A stretch of DNA of 46,975 bases. Origin: Nioella sp964229645. GTDB lineage: Bacteria > Pseudomonadota > Alphaproteobacteria > Rhodobacterales > Rhodobacteraceae. The position numbers and the translations under genes are program-made. The notes below the pieces were generated by a model. It searched no databases, was not told the DNA's origin, and saw nothing but the letters and a program-made list of their open reading frames with translations. The stretch covers positions 1 to 46,975 of the forward strand of contig NZ_CAXREX010000241.1 of the NCBI RefSeq assembly GCF_964229645.1, given 5' to 3'. Positions within the stretch are counted from its first letter, which is position 1. Every line of letters begins with the position of its first letter. Below are positions 21,909 to 29,293 of the stretch, one piece after another.

Positions 21909-22319
21909 ATGTCCAGCCTTCAATCCCGACCGATTTTATCCCGCCTCTTCTTCGCTCTTGCCCTGCTCCTGATGACTGCAACCCATGCGTCAGCCCAGGC
22001 GCGGCTCTATACATGTTCCAGCGAGAACGGCTTCTTCGGCGCGATCTACGCGCCGGGATGGGACTATATCTCGGGCTATGGGTCCCAGACCGATTGCGCA
22101 AATGCCTGTTGGGGCTTCAACAACTGTGAAGCCCATTACTGCACGACCATCGGCTATTGCGTCGCGCTGCATGCCGGGGCCAGTTCGTCCTCGGGCGGAT
22201 CGGGCGGATCGGGCGGCGGGGCCGTCGGCCCAAGCCAGTCCAACCTGCCGTTCGGCGCGGCCTGCGGATTCAACTCGGAATGCCGGTCCGGCGAGTGTTG
22301 GCTCGGGTTCTGCCAATAG
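21909..22319 (+). CDS. Small secreted cysteine-rich protein, unknown function
   Basis: I do not recognise this 136-residue protein. A signal peptide with a long hydrophobic core (about 12-23) ends in HASA, with cleavage expected after Ala29. The mature protein has ten cysteines and two parts. An aromatic, Gly-rich domain (about 30-90) has Cys36, 63, 67, 73, 78 and 84. A Ser/Gly linker (about 92-110) follows, and then a compact C-terminal module with the pattern C119-x5-C125-x4-C130-x4-C135. The last part resembles the 'xC..xxxCxSGxCxxGxC' modules seen in secreted bacterial and animal cysteine-rich proteins. The even cysteine count fits disulfides formed in the periplasm or outside. It is divergent from rplO and convergent with the MATE gene, and ends in an unusual G-rich terminator. 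Confidence 0.78.
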   Translation: MSSLQSRPILSRLFFALALLLMTATHASAQARLYTCSSENGFFGAIYAPGWDYISGYGSQTDCANACWGFNNCEAHYCTTIGYCVALHAGASSSSGGSGGSGGGAVGPSQSNLPFGAACGFNSECRSGECWLGFCQ

Positions 22320-22342
22320 GCGCAATCCACGTTTCGTCTGCA

Positions 22343-22375
22343 CGGGGGGTGTACGGGGGGTGCACGGGGGGTGTA
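22343..22375. repeat. Three tandem 11-bp G-rich repeats
   Basis: The unit CGGGGGGTGYA occurs three times in direct succession (22343-22353, 22354-22364, 22365-22375; Y is T, C, T). The third copy forms the 5' arm of the terminator at 22366-22390. Three G6 runs separated by five bases are also a candidate for G-quadruplex formation. Confidence 0.85.
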
Positions 22376-22396
22376 CGCATGGCACCCCCCTGTTTT
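22366..22396 (+). terminator. Terminator of the cysteine-rich protein gene, with a repeated 5' arm
   Basis: GGGGGGTG (22366-22373) pairs with CACCCCCC (22383-22390), an 8-bp stem with a 9-base loop, followed by TGTTTT. Because the two preceding repeat copies carry the same GGGGGGTG, the single C-rich arm could pair with any of three partners. On the minus strand the element lies just after the MATE stop codon but without a good U-tract. Confidence 0.65.
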
Positions 22397-22403
22397 CGGG
22401 GCT

Positions 22404-23795
22404 TCAGCGGCGGTTGTGAAAGATCTGCATCAGGCGGGCCTGGCGCTGGAACGGGCCGCTTTCCGGCCCCGGTTCCTTGCGCGAAATCACCCGCATCGCC
22501 AGCCAGCCCGACCAAAACCCGAACAATACCCCGCCCACGGCCTGACCGATCAGGACGCCCGCCGCGCCATACCAGGCGGCGAAGAGCATGACGAAGGGAA
22601 TGGTGCCCAGTGTATGGCGGCCCCAGTTGGTCCAGGTGGAGTAATAGGGATGGCCGAGATTGTTGAAACTGGCGTTGGAGACGAAGATCATCCCATTGAA
22701 AAACCACGCTAAAGCCAGCGGCCCGCAGAAAAGGTAGAGCAGCTCCCGCGACAGGCCCTCGACCTCGAACAACGCCCCGATCGGCCCGCGCAGCAGGTAG
22801 AGCAGCCCGGCCACAACGACCACGACAAGCGCGGTGAACAGCAGCCCGTCGAGATAGGCCCGGCGCACGCGGGCAAAGTTGCGGGCCCCGAAATTCTGCC
22901 CGACGATCGGCCCGATCGCGCCCGACAGGGCGAAGATGGTTCCAAAGGCCACGGGCGTCAGCCGCCCGATGATCGCCATGCCCGCCACCGCCTCTTCCCC
23001 GAAAGCTGCCATCGCCCGCGTCACGTAAGCCTGCCCCACCGGCGTCGCCATCTGGGTCAGGATCGCGGGCAGGGCCAGGGCAAATATCGGTTTGAAATCA
23101 ATGATGAATTCGGCAGGGCCAGGGCGGCTGAAGCCGCCGTAGTGGCGCAGGATAGGATGGATTGCGGCCGCGGCAATCGCGACCCGTGCGGCCACGCTGG
23201 CCAGGGCGGCTCCGGTCAGTTCCAGGTCGAGGCCGAAGATCAGGATCGGGTCGAGCACGGCATTCACCACCCCCCCGATGATCGTCACCCACATCGCCCG
23301 CTGCGCCGCCCCGTGGGCCCGCAGGATCGCGCTTCCGACCATGCCGATCAGCAGCAGGGGCAGGCTCGGGATGATGATCTGAAGATAGCCCACGGCAAGG
23401 TCATGGGTTTCCCCGCTGGCCCCCACCAAGCTGACCAGCGCCCCAAGGTTGAACCAGACCAGCGCCGCGAAGACTGCGCCGAAGCCGAAGCCATAGATCA
23501 TCGCGGTGGTGGAGCGTTTGCGCGCCTCGTCCCGCTCGCCCGCACCAAGGGCGCGCGCCACGAGCGCACCTGCGGCGATCGACATGCCGATCCCGAAAGA
23601 GGAGGTGAAAAAGAGGATTGCACCCGCATAGCCCACAGCCGCTGCCAGCTCCGCCTTGCCGAGCATCGAGATGAAGATCATGTCGACGAAATCGACCAGG
23701 AAAACGGCCATGAGCCCAAGCGAAGCCGTCAGCGACATTACCGCGATATGACGGAAGGGGGCGCCTTCCAGGAAAACTGCATTCGACTGTGTCAT
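22404..23795 (-). CDS. MATE-family efflux transporter
   Basis: This 463-residue, roughly 12-helix protein of the MATE superfamily has the two-fold repeated MatE domain. The N-lobe shows FVDMIFISMLGKAELAAVGYA-like residues and an IGMSIAAGALVARALGAGE motif; the C-lobe repeats the pattern around PVGQAYVTRAMAAFGEEAVAGMAIIGR. MATE proteins export cationic drugs or metabolites using Na+ or H+ gradients. The substrate is unknown. The start ATG 23795 (MTQSNAVF) is chosen; an in-frame start at 23858 would add a non-hydrophobic 21-residue tail. It follows gltX on the same strand, across a terminator. Confidence 0.9.
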   Translation of the reverse strand: MTQSNAVFLEGAPFRHIAVMSLTASLGLMAVFLVDFVDMIFISMLGKAELAAAVGYAGAILFFTSSFGIGMSIAAGALVARALGAGERDEARKRSTTAMIYGFGFGAVFAALVWFNLGALVSLVGASGETHDLAVGYLQIIIPSLPLLLIGMVGSAILRAHGAAQRAMWVTIIGGVVNAVLDPILIFGLDLELTGAALASVAARVAIAAAAIHPILRHYGGFSRPGPAEFIIDFKPIFALALPAILTQMATPVGQAYVTRAMAAFGEEAVAGMAIIGRLTPVAFGTIFALSGAIGPIVGQNFGARNFARVRRAYLDGLLFTALVVVVVAGLLYLLRGPIGALFEVEGLSRELLYLFCGPLALAWFFNGMIFVSNASFNNLGHPYYSTWTNWGRHTLGTIPFVMLFAAWYGAAGVLIGQAVGGVLFGFWSGWLAMRVISRKEPGPESGPFQRQARLMQIFHNRR

Positions 23796-23884
23796 ACCCT
23801 TCCGTGACACAGGAAACCCGTTTCGCCCATACGCGAATTTTGCACAGACATCTCTCAACCTGTGCGTGTTCAGGCAAAGCAGAA

Positions 23885-23909
23885 CACCCCGGCCAATCGG
23901 TCCGGGGTG
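23885..23909 (-). terminator. Terminator after gltX
   Basis: CACCCCGG (23885-23892) and CCGGGGTG (23902-23909) form an 8-bp stem with a 9-base loop. On the minus strand TTCTGCTTTG follows, a modest U-rich tail. It lies about 30 bases beyond the gltX stop and separates gltX from the MATE gene. Confidence 0.7.
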
Positions 23910-23937
23910 CGAGGTCTTCCTGGATGGTGGTTGCCTG

Positions 23938-25260
23938 TCAGAGCGAAGGCTTCTTCTGCAACAGGGCCATCACATCGGCCATTTCGGGGCCACGCTCCAA
24001 ACCGGTCACGGCCTTGCGCAGCGGCATGAACAGACCCTTGCCCTTGCGGCCGGTCGCCTCTTTCACGGCGTCGGTCCAGCTTTTCCAGGTCTCCAGCGTG
24101 TAAGGCGGTTCGGGCAGCATGGCGAAGGCCTGTGCCACGAACTCGCGATCCTCGTCGGCCACCACAGGCGTCGCCCCGTCGCGGAACAGCTGCCACCAGC
24201 CGGCAATGTCATGCCGCGTGGTGATGTTGGCACGGGCCACGTTCCAGAATGCCTCGGCCAGATCATCCGGCACGCCGATCCCGGCCACCTGGTCCGCCAC
24301 GGCAGAGAGGGGCTGGGTATGCAGGAAACGCGCGGTGATCGGATAGAGATCGTCTACGTCGAACTTGGTGGGGGCCGATCCGAAATTGGACAGGTCGAAC
24401 CCATCGGCCAGCTGGTCCAGCGTCTCGCACAGCTCCACCGGCTGCGAGGAGCCAAGCCGGGCCATGTGGCTGAGCAGCGCCATCGGTTCTACCCCGTTTT
24501 CGCGCAGGTCCTTCAACGCCAGGGTGCCAAGCCGCTTGGACAGCGCCTCGCCCTGCGGGCCGGTCAGCAGCGAATGGTGCGCGAAGGAGGGCGCGGAGAA
24601 GCCGAGCGCTTCCATGATCTGGATCTGGGTCGCGGTATTGGTCACGTGGTCCGAGCCGCGCACAACATGGGTCACGCCCATATCGGTATCGTCCACCACG
24701 GAGGCGAGCGTGTAGAGCACCTGCCCATCCTGGCGGATCAGAACCGGGTCCGAGACCGAGGCCGCGTCGATGGAGAGATCACCGAGAATGCCATCGGTCC
24801 ACTCGATCCGCTCCTGCTTGAGCTTGAAGCGCCACACGCCCTGCCCGCGTTCGGCCCGCATCGCGGCCTTCTCGTCATCGCCAAGCTTCAGCGCCGCGCG
24901 GTCGTATACCGGAGGCTGGCCCATGTTGAGCTGCTTCTTGCGCTTGAGGTCGAGTTCGGTCGGCGTCTCCCACGCCTCGTAGAACCGGGCCTTTTCGCGC
25001 AGCTCATCGGCGGCGGCGGCGTAGCGGTCCAGCCGGTCGGACTGCTTCTCGATCCGGTCCCAGGTCAGCCCCAGCCATTCCAGGTCGTGTTGGATCTGAT
25101 CGGCATATTCCTGCTTCGACCGCTCCGGGTCGGTGTCGTCGAGGCGCAGGATGAAGGCGCCCCCGGCCTTTTTCGCAATCAGGAAGTTGAACAGCGCAGT
25201 GCGCAGGTTCCCGACATGCAGGTATCCGGTGGGGGACGGGGCGAAACGGGTGACGGTCAT
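23938..25260 (-). CDS. gltX: Glutamyl-tRNA synthetase, short type (GltX2-like)
   Basis: The 440-residue class I synthetase charges tRNA with glutamate. The HIGH-like motif is PSPTGYLHVGNLR (residues 9-21) and the KMSKS-like motif is LSKRLG (about residue 240). Length and sequence type are those of the shorter second GluRS common in alphaproteobacteria. Where two copies exist, one may prefer tRNA-Gln for the indirect pathway that ends at GatCAB. Whether a second gltX exists in this genome cannot be seen. AAGGAG precedes ATG 25260. A 15-base odd palindrome (GGATCGG-C-CCGATCC, 25278-25292) lies just upstream of that site. Confidence 0.94.
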   Translation of the reverse strand: MTVTRFAPSPTGYLHVGNLRTALFNFLIAKKAGGAFILRLDDTDPERSKQEYADQIQHDLEWLGLTWDRIEKQSDRLDRYAAAADELREKARFYEAWETPTELDLKRKKQLNMGQPPVYDRAALKLGDDEKAAMRAERGQGVWRFKLKQERIEWTDGILGDLSIDAASVSDPVLIRQDGQVLYTLASVVDDTDMGVTHVVRGSDHVTNTATQIQIMEALGFSAPSFAHHSLLTGPQGEALSKRLGTLALKDLRENGVEPMALLSHMARLGSSQPVELCETLDQLADGFDLSNFGSAPTKFDVDDLYPITARFLHTQPLSAVADQVAGIGVPDDLAEAFWNVARANITTRHDIAGWWQLFRDGATPVVADEDREFVAQAFAMLPEPPYTLETWKSWTDAVKEATGRKGKGLFMPLRKAVTGLERGPEMADVMALLQKKPSL

Positions 25261-25331
25261 GGATCTCGGACTCCTTCGGATCGGCCCGATCCTGTTTCAC
25301 AAGCGCGTGCGAATGTCCATAAGCGGATGGG

Positions 25332-26594
25332 TCAGCGCTCGGGCGGGGACCAGTTGGCAGGGGGCACGTTGCGGCGTCGCAGCCGCAGCGCAAGCCCGAC
25401 GGCCACGCCCACCCCGATCGCGATGGTCAGATCCGTCAGAACCGTCAGAACCAGCGTCAGAAGCAGCAGCACCACGTCTTGACGCGGCTGGCCGAGATAG
25501 GCCTTCCAATGCTGCGGCTCGCTCATGTTCCAGGCGGTCAGCAGCAGGAGCCCGGCCAGGGCCGGCATGGCGAGATAACCCGCCAGCGGGGCCGCCAGCA
25601 TCATGACCACCAGGATCGTCAGCGCATGGACCAACCCGGCCACCGGGGTCTTGCCCCCGGCGCGCACGTTTGTTGCTGTGCGCGCGATGGCCCCGGTCGC
25701 AGGCAAGCCCCCGAAAAGGGCCGAGCCGATATTGGCCGCCCCCTGCGCCAGAACCTCGGCATTCGATCGGTGGCGGCTTCCGATCATCCGGTCGGCGACC
25801 ATGGCGGACAACAGCGACTCTACCCCTGCGAGGAAGGCGATGACGAAGGCCGAGGGCAAAAGCTCGACCAGCCGTGCATAGGTGATCTCGGGCAGATGCG
25901 GCATCGGCAGGCTCGCGGACAGCGCCCCGAAGCGCGACCCGATCGTGTCAACGGGCAGATCGAAGAGCGCCACCAGCCCGGAGGTCGCCGCCACGGCCAC
26001 GATCAGGCCCGGAAAGCGCGGGAAGAGCCGCCGGAGAAGAACGATCAGCAGCATCGTGGCAATCGCGATAGCGAAGGCCGCCGGGGTGAAACTGTCCCTC
26101 ACCGACCAGAGAGCTTCCACCTTGCCGATAAACTCGGCGGGCAGGCGATCCGGGGTCAGGCCAAGGGCGTCCTTCAACTGGCTGGTGCCGATGATGACGG
26201 CAATCCCGATGGTGAAGCCGTTGATCACCGGCTCGGGGATGTAGGAAATCAGGCTGCCCGCCCGCAGAAGGCCCGCGACAACCAGCATCATGCCCGCCAT
26301 GAGCGTGGCCAGCACCAGCCCGTCATAGCCATGTGCGGCGATCACCCCGAAGACAACCACGATGAAGGCCCCGGTCGGCCCGCCGATCTGCACCCGGCTG
26401 CCGCCCAGAAGGGAGATCAGGAAGCCGCCGACGATCGCCGTGATCAGCCCGGTGGCGGGATCCGCGCCCGAGGCAATGGCAATGGCCAGACTCAGGGGGA
26501 TTGCGACCATGGCCACCGTGAGCCCTGCCAGCATGTCAGCCAGGAACAGCGCCGGGGTGTAGGTCTTGAGGGTGGTCAGCAGCTTGGGCGTCAT
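25332..26594 (-). CDS. SulP-family anion permease without STAS domain
   Basis: A 420-residue membrane protein of the SulP (SLC26) family, which transports sulfate, bicarbonate or other anions. The N-terminus has ADMLAGLTVAMVAIPLSLAIAIASG, the SulP signature region. A GPTGAFIVVVFG motif and the GGLPATGAIARTATNVRAGGKTPVAG segment mark the two inverted repeats of the core. The protein stops shortly after the last helix (ending in a basic RLRRRNVPP tail), so the usual C-terminal STAS regulatory domain is absent. ATG 26594 is chosen; the 16 residues up to 26642 look non-conserved. The transported ion is unknown. Confidence 0.9.
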   Translation of the reverse strand: MTPKLLTTLKTYTPALFLADMLAGLTVAMVAIPLSLAIAIASGADPATGLITAIVGGFLISLLGGSRVQIGGPTGAFIVVVFGVIAAHGYDGLVLATLMAGMMLVVAGLLRAGSLISYIPEPVINGFTIGIAVIIGTSQLKDALGLTPDRLPAEFIGKVEALWSVRDSFTPAAFAIAIATMLLIVLLRRLFPRFPGLIVAVAATSGLVALFDLPVDTIGSRFGALSASLPMPHLPEITYARLVELLPSAFVIAFLAGVESLLSAMVADRMIGSRHRSNAEVLAQGAANIGSALFGGLPATGAIARTATNVRAGGKTPVAGLVHALTILVVMMLAAPLAGYLAMPALAGLLLLTAWNMSEPQHWKAYLGQPRQDVVLLLLTLVLTVLTDLTIAIGVGVAVGLALRLRRRNVPPANWSPPER

Positions 26595-26620
26595 GGCGCA
26601 AGTATTCAGCGCAGAGGCTT

Positions 26621-26656
26621 TCCGGCAAGGGGAAACAAGCAAATGAAATTGCCGGA
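26621..26656. repeat. Inverted repeat between SulP gene and metalloprotease-like gene
   Basis: TCCGGCAA (26621-26628) and TTGCCGGA (26649-26656) are perfect inverted copies 20 bases apart in the divergent 104-base gap. Position suits an operator controlling one or both genes. No known regulator site is recognised. Confidence 0.4.
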
Positions 26657-26698
26657 CTTGCGCTTCCCTTTTGTGCGTGCGGGGTCCATCTAGGACAG

Positions 26699-27106
26699 AT
26701 GACTGACTGGGCGCTTCTTTCTCCTCCCGATCTTGCCACTATCGAGCGGCTGGCCGAGCAGGCCCTCCTGACGCTGCCCGAACCCTACCGGCGGGCTGCC
26801 ATGCAGGTGGCATTGCGGATCGAGGATTTCGCCAGCGACGAGATGCTCAGCGAGTTGGAGCTCGAAAACCCGTTCGAGCTGACCGGGCTCTACGAGGGCA
26901 TACCCCTGACGGAAAAGTCGGTGATGGATCAGCCGATGGGGCCGGATGTGATCTGGCTCTTTCGGCGCGCGATCCTGGAGGAATGGGCCGACCGGGGCGA
27001 CATTCCCCTCGGGCATCTCGTGGGCCATGTCCTCGTGCATGAACTGGCGCACCATTTCGGCTGGTCCGATGACGACATCGCCGAAATTGACCCCTGGTGG
27101 GAATGA
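26699..27106 (+). CDS. Zincin-like metallopeptidase-family protein (DUF1025 type)
   Basis: This 135-residue protein has the zinc motif HELAHHFGWSDDDI: His114, Glu115 and His118 form HExxH, with a downstream Asp (about 124) as the likely third ligand, as in the zincin_1 (formerly DUF1025) family. The members are small, conserved and mostly uncharacterised, and proteolytic activity is not established for them. AGGA lies close before ATG 26699. The gene is divergent from the SulP permease and convergent with the DUF1801 gene. No signal peptide is present, so it is cytoplasmic. Confidence 0.88.
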   Translation: MTDWALLSPPDLATIERLAEQALLTLPEPYRRAAMQVALRIEDFASDEMLSELELENPFELTGLYEGIPLTEKSVMDQPMGPDVIWLFRRAILEEWADRGDIPLGHLVGHVLVHELAHHFGWSDDDIAEIDPWWE

Positions 27107-27127
27107 GCCAGCATTTGACGGCGGGCG

Positions 27128-27562
27128 TCAGCCAGGCGTGACGGGCCAGCGCCGCCCAAGATCCTCCAGCCCGGCACGGATGAGTTCCTCCAGCACGACG
27201 GGGTCGATATCGGCCAGCTTATTCACGTAAAGACACGACTTGCCAGTGTGGTGCTTTCCGAGCCGCGACAGGATCGGTCCGATATCCGCGTAGCCCGGCA
27301 GGATGTAAATTGACAGATTGGCCTTGCGGGGGCTGAAGCCCGTGGCCAGGAAGTCACCCTCGCGTCCGCTGTCATACCGATAATGATACTGCCCGTAGCC
27401 GATCATCGTCGGCCCCCACATCCGCGGCAGGAATCCTGTCACGCGGCGGAACAGGCGGTCGAGCGCTTCCGCATCGGCGCGGCGGGTTGGATGATCGATC
27501 GACGCGATGAAGCCGGCCGGATCGATCGCCGTGACGCGGGTCTTGTTCTGGGCCTTGGTCAT
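27128..27562 (-). CDS. DUF1801-domain protein
   Basis: The 144-residue product begins MTKAQNKTRVTAIDP and contains the DUF1801 core: RRADAEALDRLF, MWGPTMIGYGQYHYRY, FSPRKANLSIYILPG, and a C-terminal KSCLYVNKLADID strand-helix segment. Related to the YdhG/YjdI-like alpha-beta fold; the biochemical role is unknown. AGGAGG is 7 bases before ATG 27562. It follows the VOC gene by 53 bases on the same strand and may therefore be transcribed from the SoxR-type promoter upstream of VOC. An ATG at 27580 lies upstream of the Shine-Dalgarno and is rejected. Confidence 0.88.
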   Translation of the reverse strand: MTKAQNKTRVTAIDPAGFIASIDHPTRRADAEALDRLFRRVTGFLPRMWGPTMIGYGQYHYRYDSGREGDFLATGFSPRKANLSIYILPGYADIGPILSRLGKHHTGKSCLYVNKLADIDPVVLEELIRAGLEDLGRRWPVTPG

Positions 27563-27615
27563 GGGCGGGCCTCCTGCCACGGGAGAGTAACAGCAGATGA
27601 CCCGCCAGCGAAGGG

Positions 27616-27996
27616 TCAGGCGTAGCTGACCACCTCGATCTCGATATTGTCGGGGCCGTCAAAATAGAATCGGCGTCCGGGTTCGTAGTCACCATGATTG
27701 TGCGGACTGTAGCCTGCGGCCTTGACCTTCGCTTCGACCGCGTCGAGATCGTCGACGACCACGCCGATATGGTTGAGCCCTCCCGGCGTTCGGTAGCGGT
27801 CGGGGGCTTTCATCTGTCCGCCCTGGCTGTAGGCCACGACATAGCTGTCGTCATTGCCCACATGGATAGACAGGCCGCCCCCCTTGCCCTCGCCCTGCCA
27901 GCGGATGCGCCAGCCAAAGAGATCGACCAGCAGATCGGCCATCTGGCGCGGGTCACTTACGGTTACGTTCACATGTTCCAGGAAAGCGGCAGTCAT
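27616..27996 (-). CDS. VOC-family (glyoxalase/dioxygenase-like) protein
   Basis: A 126-residue protein of the vicinal-oxygen-chelate fold, one copy of paired beta-alpha-beta-beta-beta modules. Candidate metal ligands are His8 (EHVNVTV), the His in GLNHIGVVVDD and the late Glu in NIEIEVV. Family members include glyoxalase I, fosfomycin-resistance enzymes and dioxygenases; the reaction here is unknown. AAAGGAG precedes the ATG. Its promoter region overlaps a SoxR-type operator, so it is predicted to be induced by redox-cycling agents. It is divergent from soxR. Confidence 0.9.
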   Translation of the reverse strand: MTAAFLEHVNVTVSDPRQMADLLVDLFGWRIRWQGEGKGGGLSIHVGNDDSYVVAYSQGGQMKAPDRYRTPGGLNHIGVVVDDLDAVEAKVKAAGYSPHNHGDYEPGRRFYFDGPDNIEIEVVSYA

Positions 27997-28036
27997 CTCG
28001 GGTCTCCTTTCGGGTTGATTCGCTCACTGTCCACGT

Positions 28037-28067
28037 GGTGTAATTCCTCAAGTTAACTTTAGCTCAA
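28037..28067 (-). promoter_or_regulatory. SoxR-type operator and promoter for the VOC gene
   Basis: On the minus strand TTGAGC (28062-28067) and TACACC (28037-28042) are separated by 19 bases. This over-long spacer is characteristic of MerR-family promoters. The spacer holds AGTTAACTTGAGGAAT, matching the SoxR box of the E. coli soxS promoter (palindrome CCTCAAGTTAACTTGAGG) except for changes in one half-site. The box spans 28046-28063. Transcription would start near 28030, about 35 bases before the VOC start. SoxR, encoded divergently, is the evident regulator. Confidence 0.8.
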
Positions 28068-28077
28068 GGATTTTCTG

Positions 28078-28524
28078 ATGCGCCGTGCCAGCGACATGCT
28101 GCCCATTGGTCGAATTGCCGAACGCACCGGCATGGCCGTATCCGCCATCCGCTATTACGAAAGCGAAGGGCTGGTCCGCCCGATCCGCACGGCCGCTGGC
28201 CAGCGCCAGTTCCGCAGATCGGATATCCGGCGGTTGAGCTTCGTGAAGATCGCGCAGGAACTTGGGTTCTCGCTGTCCGAGATCCGCGAGGAAATGGCCA
28301 AACTGCCCGAGGGGCGCACACCGACCAAGGCCGACTGGGAACGGATCAGCCGCCGCTTCCGCGCGGTGCTGGACGAGCGGATCGACCGGCTGCAACGCAC
28401 GCGCGACAAGCTTGACGGCTGCATCGGCTGCGGCTGCCTGAGCCTGAAGAGCTGCGCGCTCTACAATCCCGATGACGAGAAGGGCGCGCGCGGGGCCGGA
28501 CCGCGCAACATCATCGACGCCTAG
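28078..28524 (+). CDS. soxR: Redox-sensing transcriptional activator SoxR
   Basis: The 148-residue MerR-family regulator has an N-terminal winged helix (MLPIGRIAERTGMAVSAIRYYESEGL, residues 7-32), a long dimerisation helix and the [2Fe-2S] motif C115-x2-C118-x-C120-x5-C126. That spacing is diagnostic of SoxR: oxidation of the cluster by redox-active compounds activates transcription by untwisting a 19-bp-spacer promoter. AAGGA precedes ATG 28078, with part of the operator upstream, so autoregulation is likely. The gene is divergent from VOC and shares its stop (TAG within CTAG) with the convergent 2OG oxygenase gene. No soxS-like gene is nearby; outside enterics SoxR usually controls its targets directly. 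Confidence 0.95.
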   Translation: MRRASDMLPIGRIAERTGMAVSAIRYYESEGLVRPIRTAAGQRQFRRSDIRRLSFVKIAQELGFSLSEIREEMAKLPEGRTPTKADWERISRRFRAVLDERIDRLQRTRDKLDGCIGCGCLSLKSCALYNPDDEKGARGAGPRNIIDA

Positions 28525-29072
28525 CGGAAAGCAGGACCGTGGCACCAGATGGTGAGCGAGCGGCGCTCGCCCTCGGTCACCGGGGTCACCCGGTGCAGCA
28601 CGAAAGAGGGAAAGAGCGTGGCCGTGCCTTGCGCGCAATCGGCGACAATCGTGCCCGCGCCCGGCATGAGTTCCAGCTTGCCGCCGGTATAGGCAGAGGG
28701 CTCGGACAGCTGAACCACCATGGTCAGCTTGCGCCTGGAGGCCAGTCGCCCGTCGCCGATATCCGAATGCCAGTCGAAATGGCCTTCGCGGTCCGCCCCG
28801 TAGCGGGCGACCTGCGCAGATTCGGAGAAATCCGTGAGGTCGTAGCCATACACCTGCCGGTTGGCGTCCCGCACGAGGGCAATGATCTTGTCCATCACCC
28901 AATCGGCCTCGGCCACATCATCAAGCCACACGAGATCGGCCCGGCGCAGGTTGTGGTCGGTGGCGTTGCGCACAAGCCCCGCATCCTGGGCGGGCGCGGC
29001 TTCGGTCATGGCGGTGATGCGGGCGCAGTCCTCGGGAGAGAACGCGGCAGGGATGGTATGGACGTGGATCAT
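28521..29072 (-). CDS. 2OG-Fe(II) oxygenase (prolyl-4-hydroxylase-like)
   Basis: A 183-residue oxygenase of the Fe(II)/2-oxoglutarate family. The iron triad reads His102 and Asp104 in WHSDIG and His160 in FVLHRVTPV. Arg170 or 171 (GERRSLTIW) should bind 2-oxoglutarate. The pattern YGxxxxGHFDWHSD recalls PiuC/YbiX-type hydroxylases associated with iron uptake, but the substrate is unknown. ATG 29072 is the start used; an in-frame start at 29126 adds only basic residues. It is convergent with soxR, overlapping by 4 nt at CTAG. The 221-base region 29073-29293 upstream holds no gene I can support. Confidence 0.9.
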   Translation of the reverse strand: MIHVHTIPAAFSPEDCARITAMTEAAPAQDAGLVRNATDHNLRRADLVWLDDVAEADWVMDKIIALVRDANRQVYGYDLTDFSESAQVARYGADREGHFDWHSDIGDGRLASRRKLTMVVQLSEPSAYTGGKLELMPGAGTIVADCAQGTATLFPSFVLHRVTPVTEGERRSLTIWCHGPAFR

Positions 29073-29293
29073 CGGTCGGTGACATCGCGAGAAAAGGTGA
29101 AACGTGCGCCTGCCACGGCCCGGCAACTGCGTCTGGCCTGAATGCGACCGCGGGGACGGATTGCGACGGGTTTTTCGCCGCGCCTTGCGCGTCGACCGGG
29201 GCGCGATCCGGCGCGGATCGCGGGCGTTGTCCGTGCCGGAAAACGGCTGATCATGAGCAACTTCGTTCTGGCCAATGCCGGAGGGTGGCGGGA

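Noticed and set aside
22343..22375. CRISPR-like short repeats
   Set aside because: The 11-bp units are directly adjacent without spacers; this is a simple tandem repeat feeding a terminator.
25278..25292. 15-base odd palindrome before gltX as an operator
   Set aside because: GGATCGG-C-CCGATCC is perfect but short, GATC-rich and isolated, and could occur by chance in GC-rich DNA; mentioned in the gltX entry only.
29073..29293. Small coding frames between the 2OG oxygenase gene and nadE
   Set aside because: The frames are Arg/Gly/Pro-rich, without ribosome-binding sites, and one runs antisense into nadE. I see no supported gene, promoter or RNA there.
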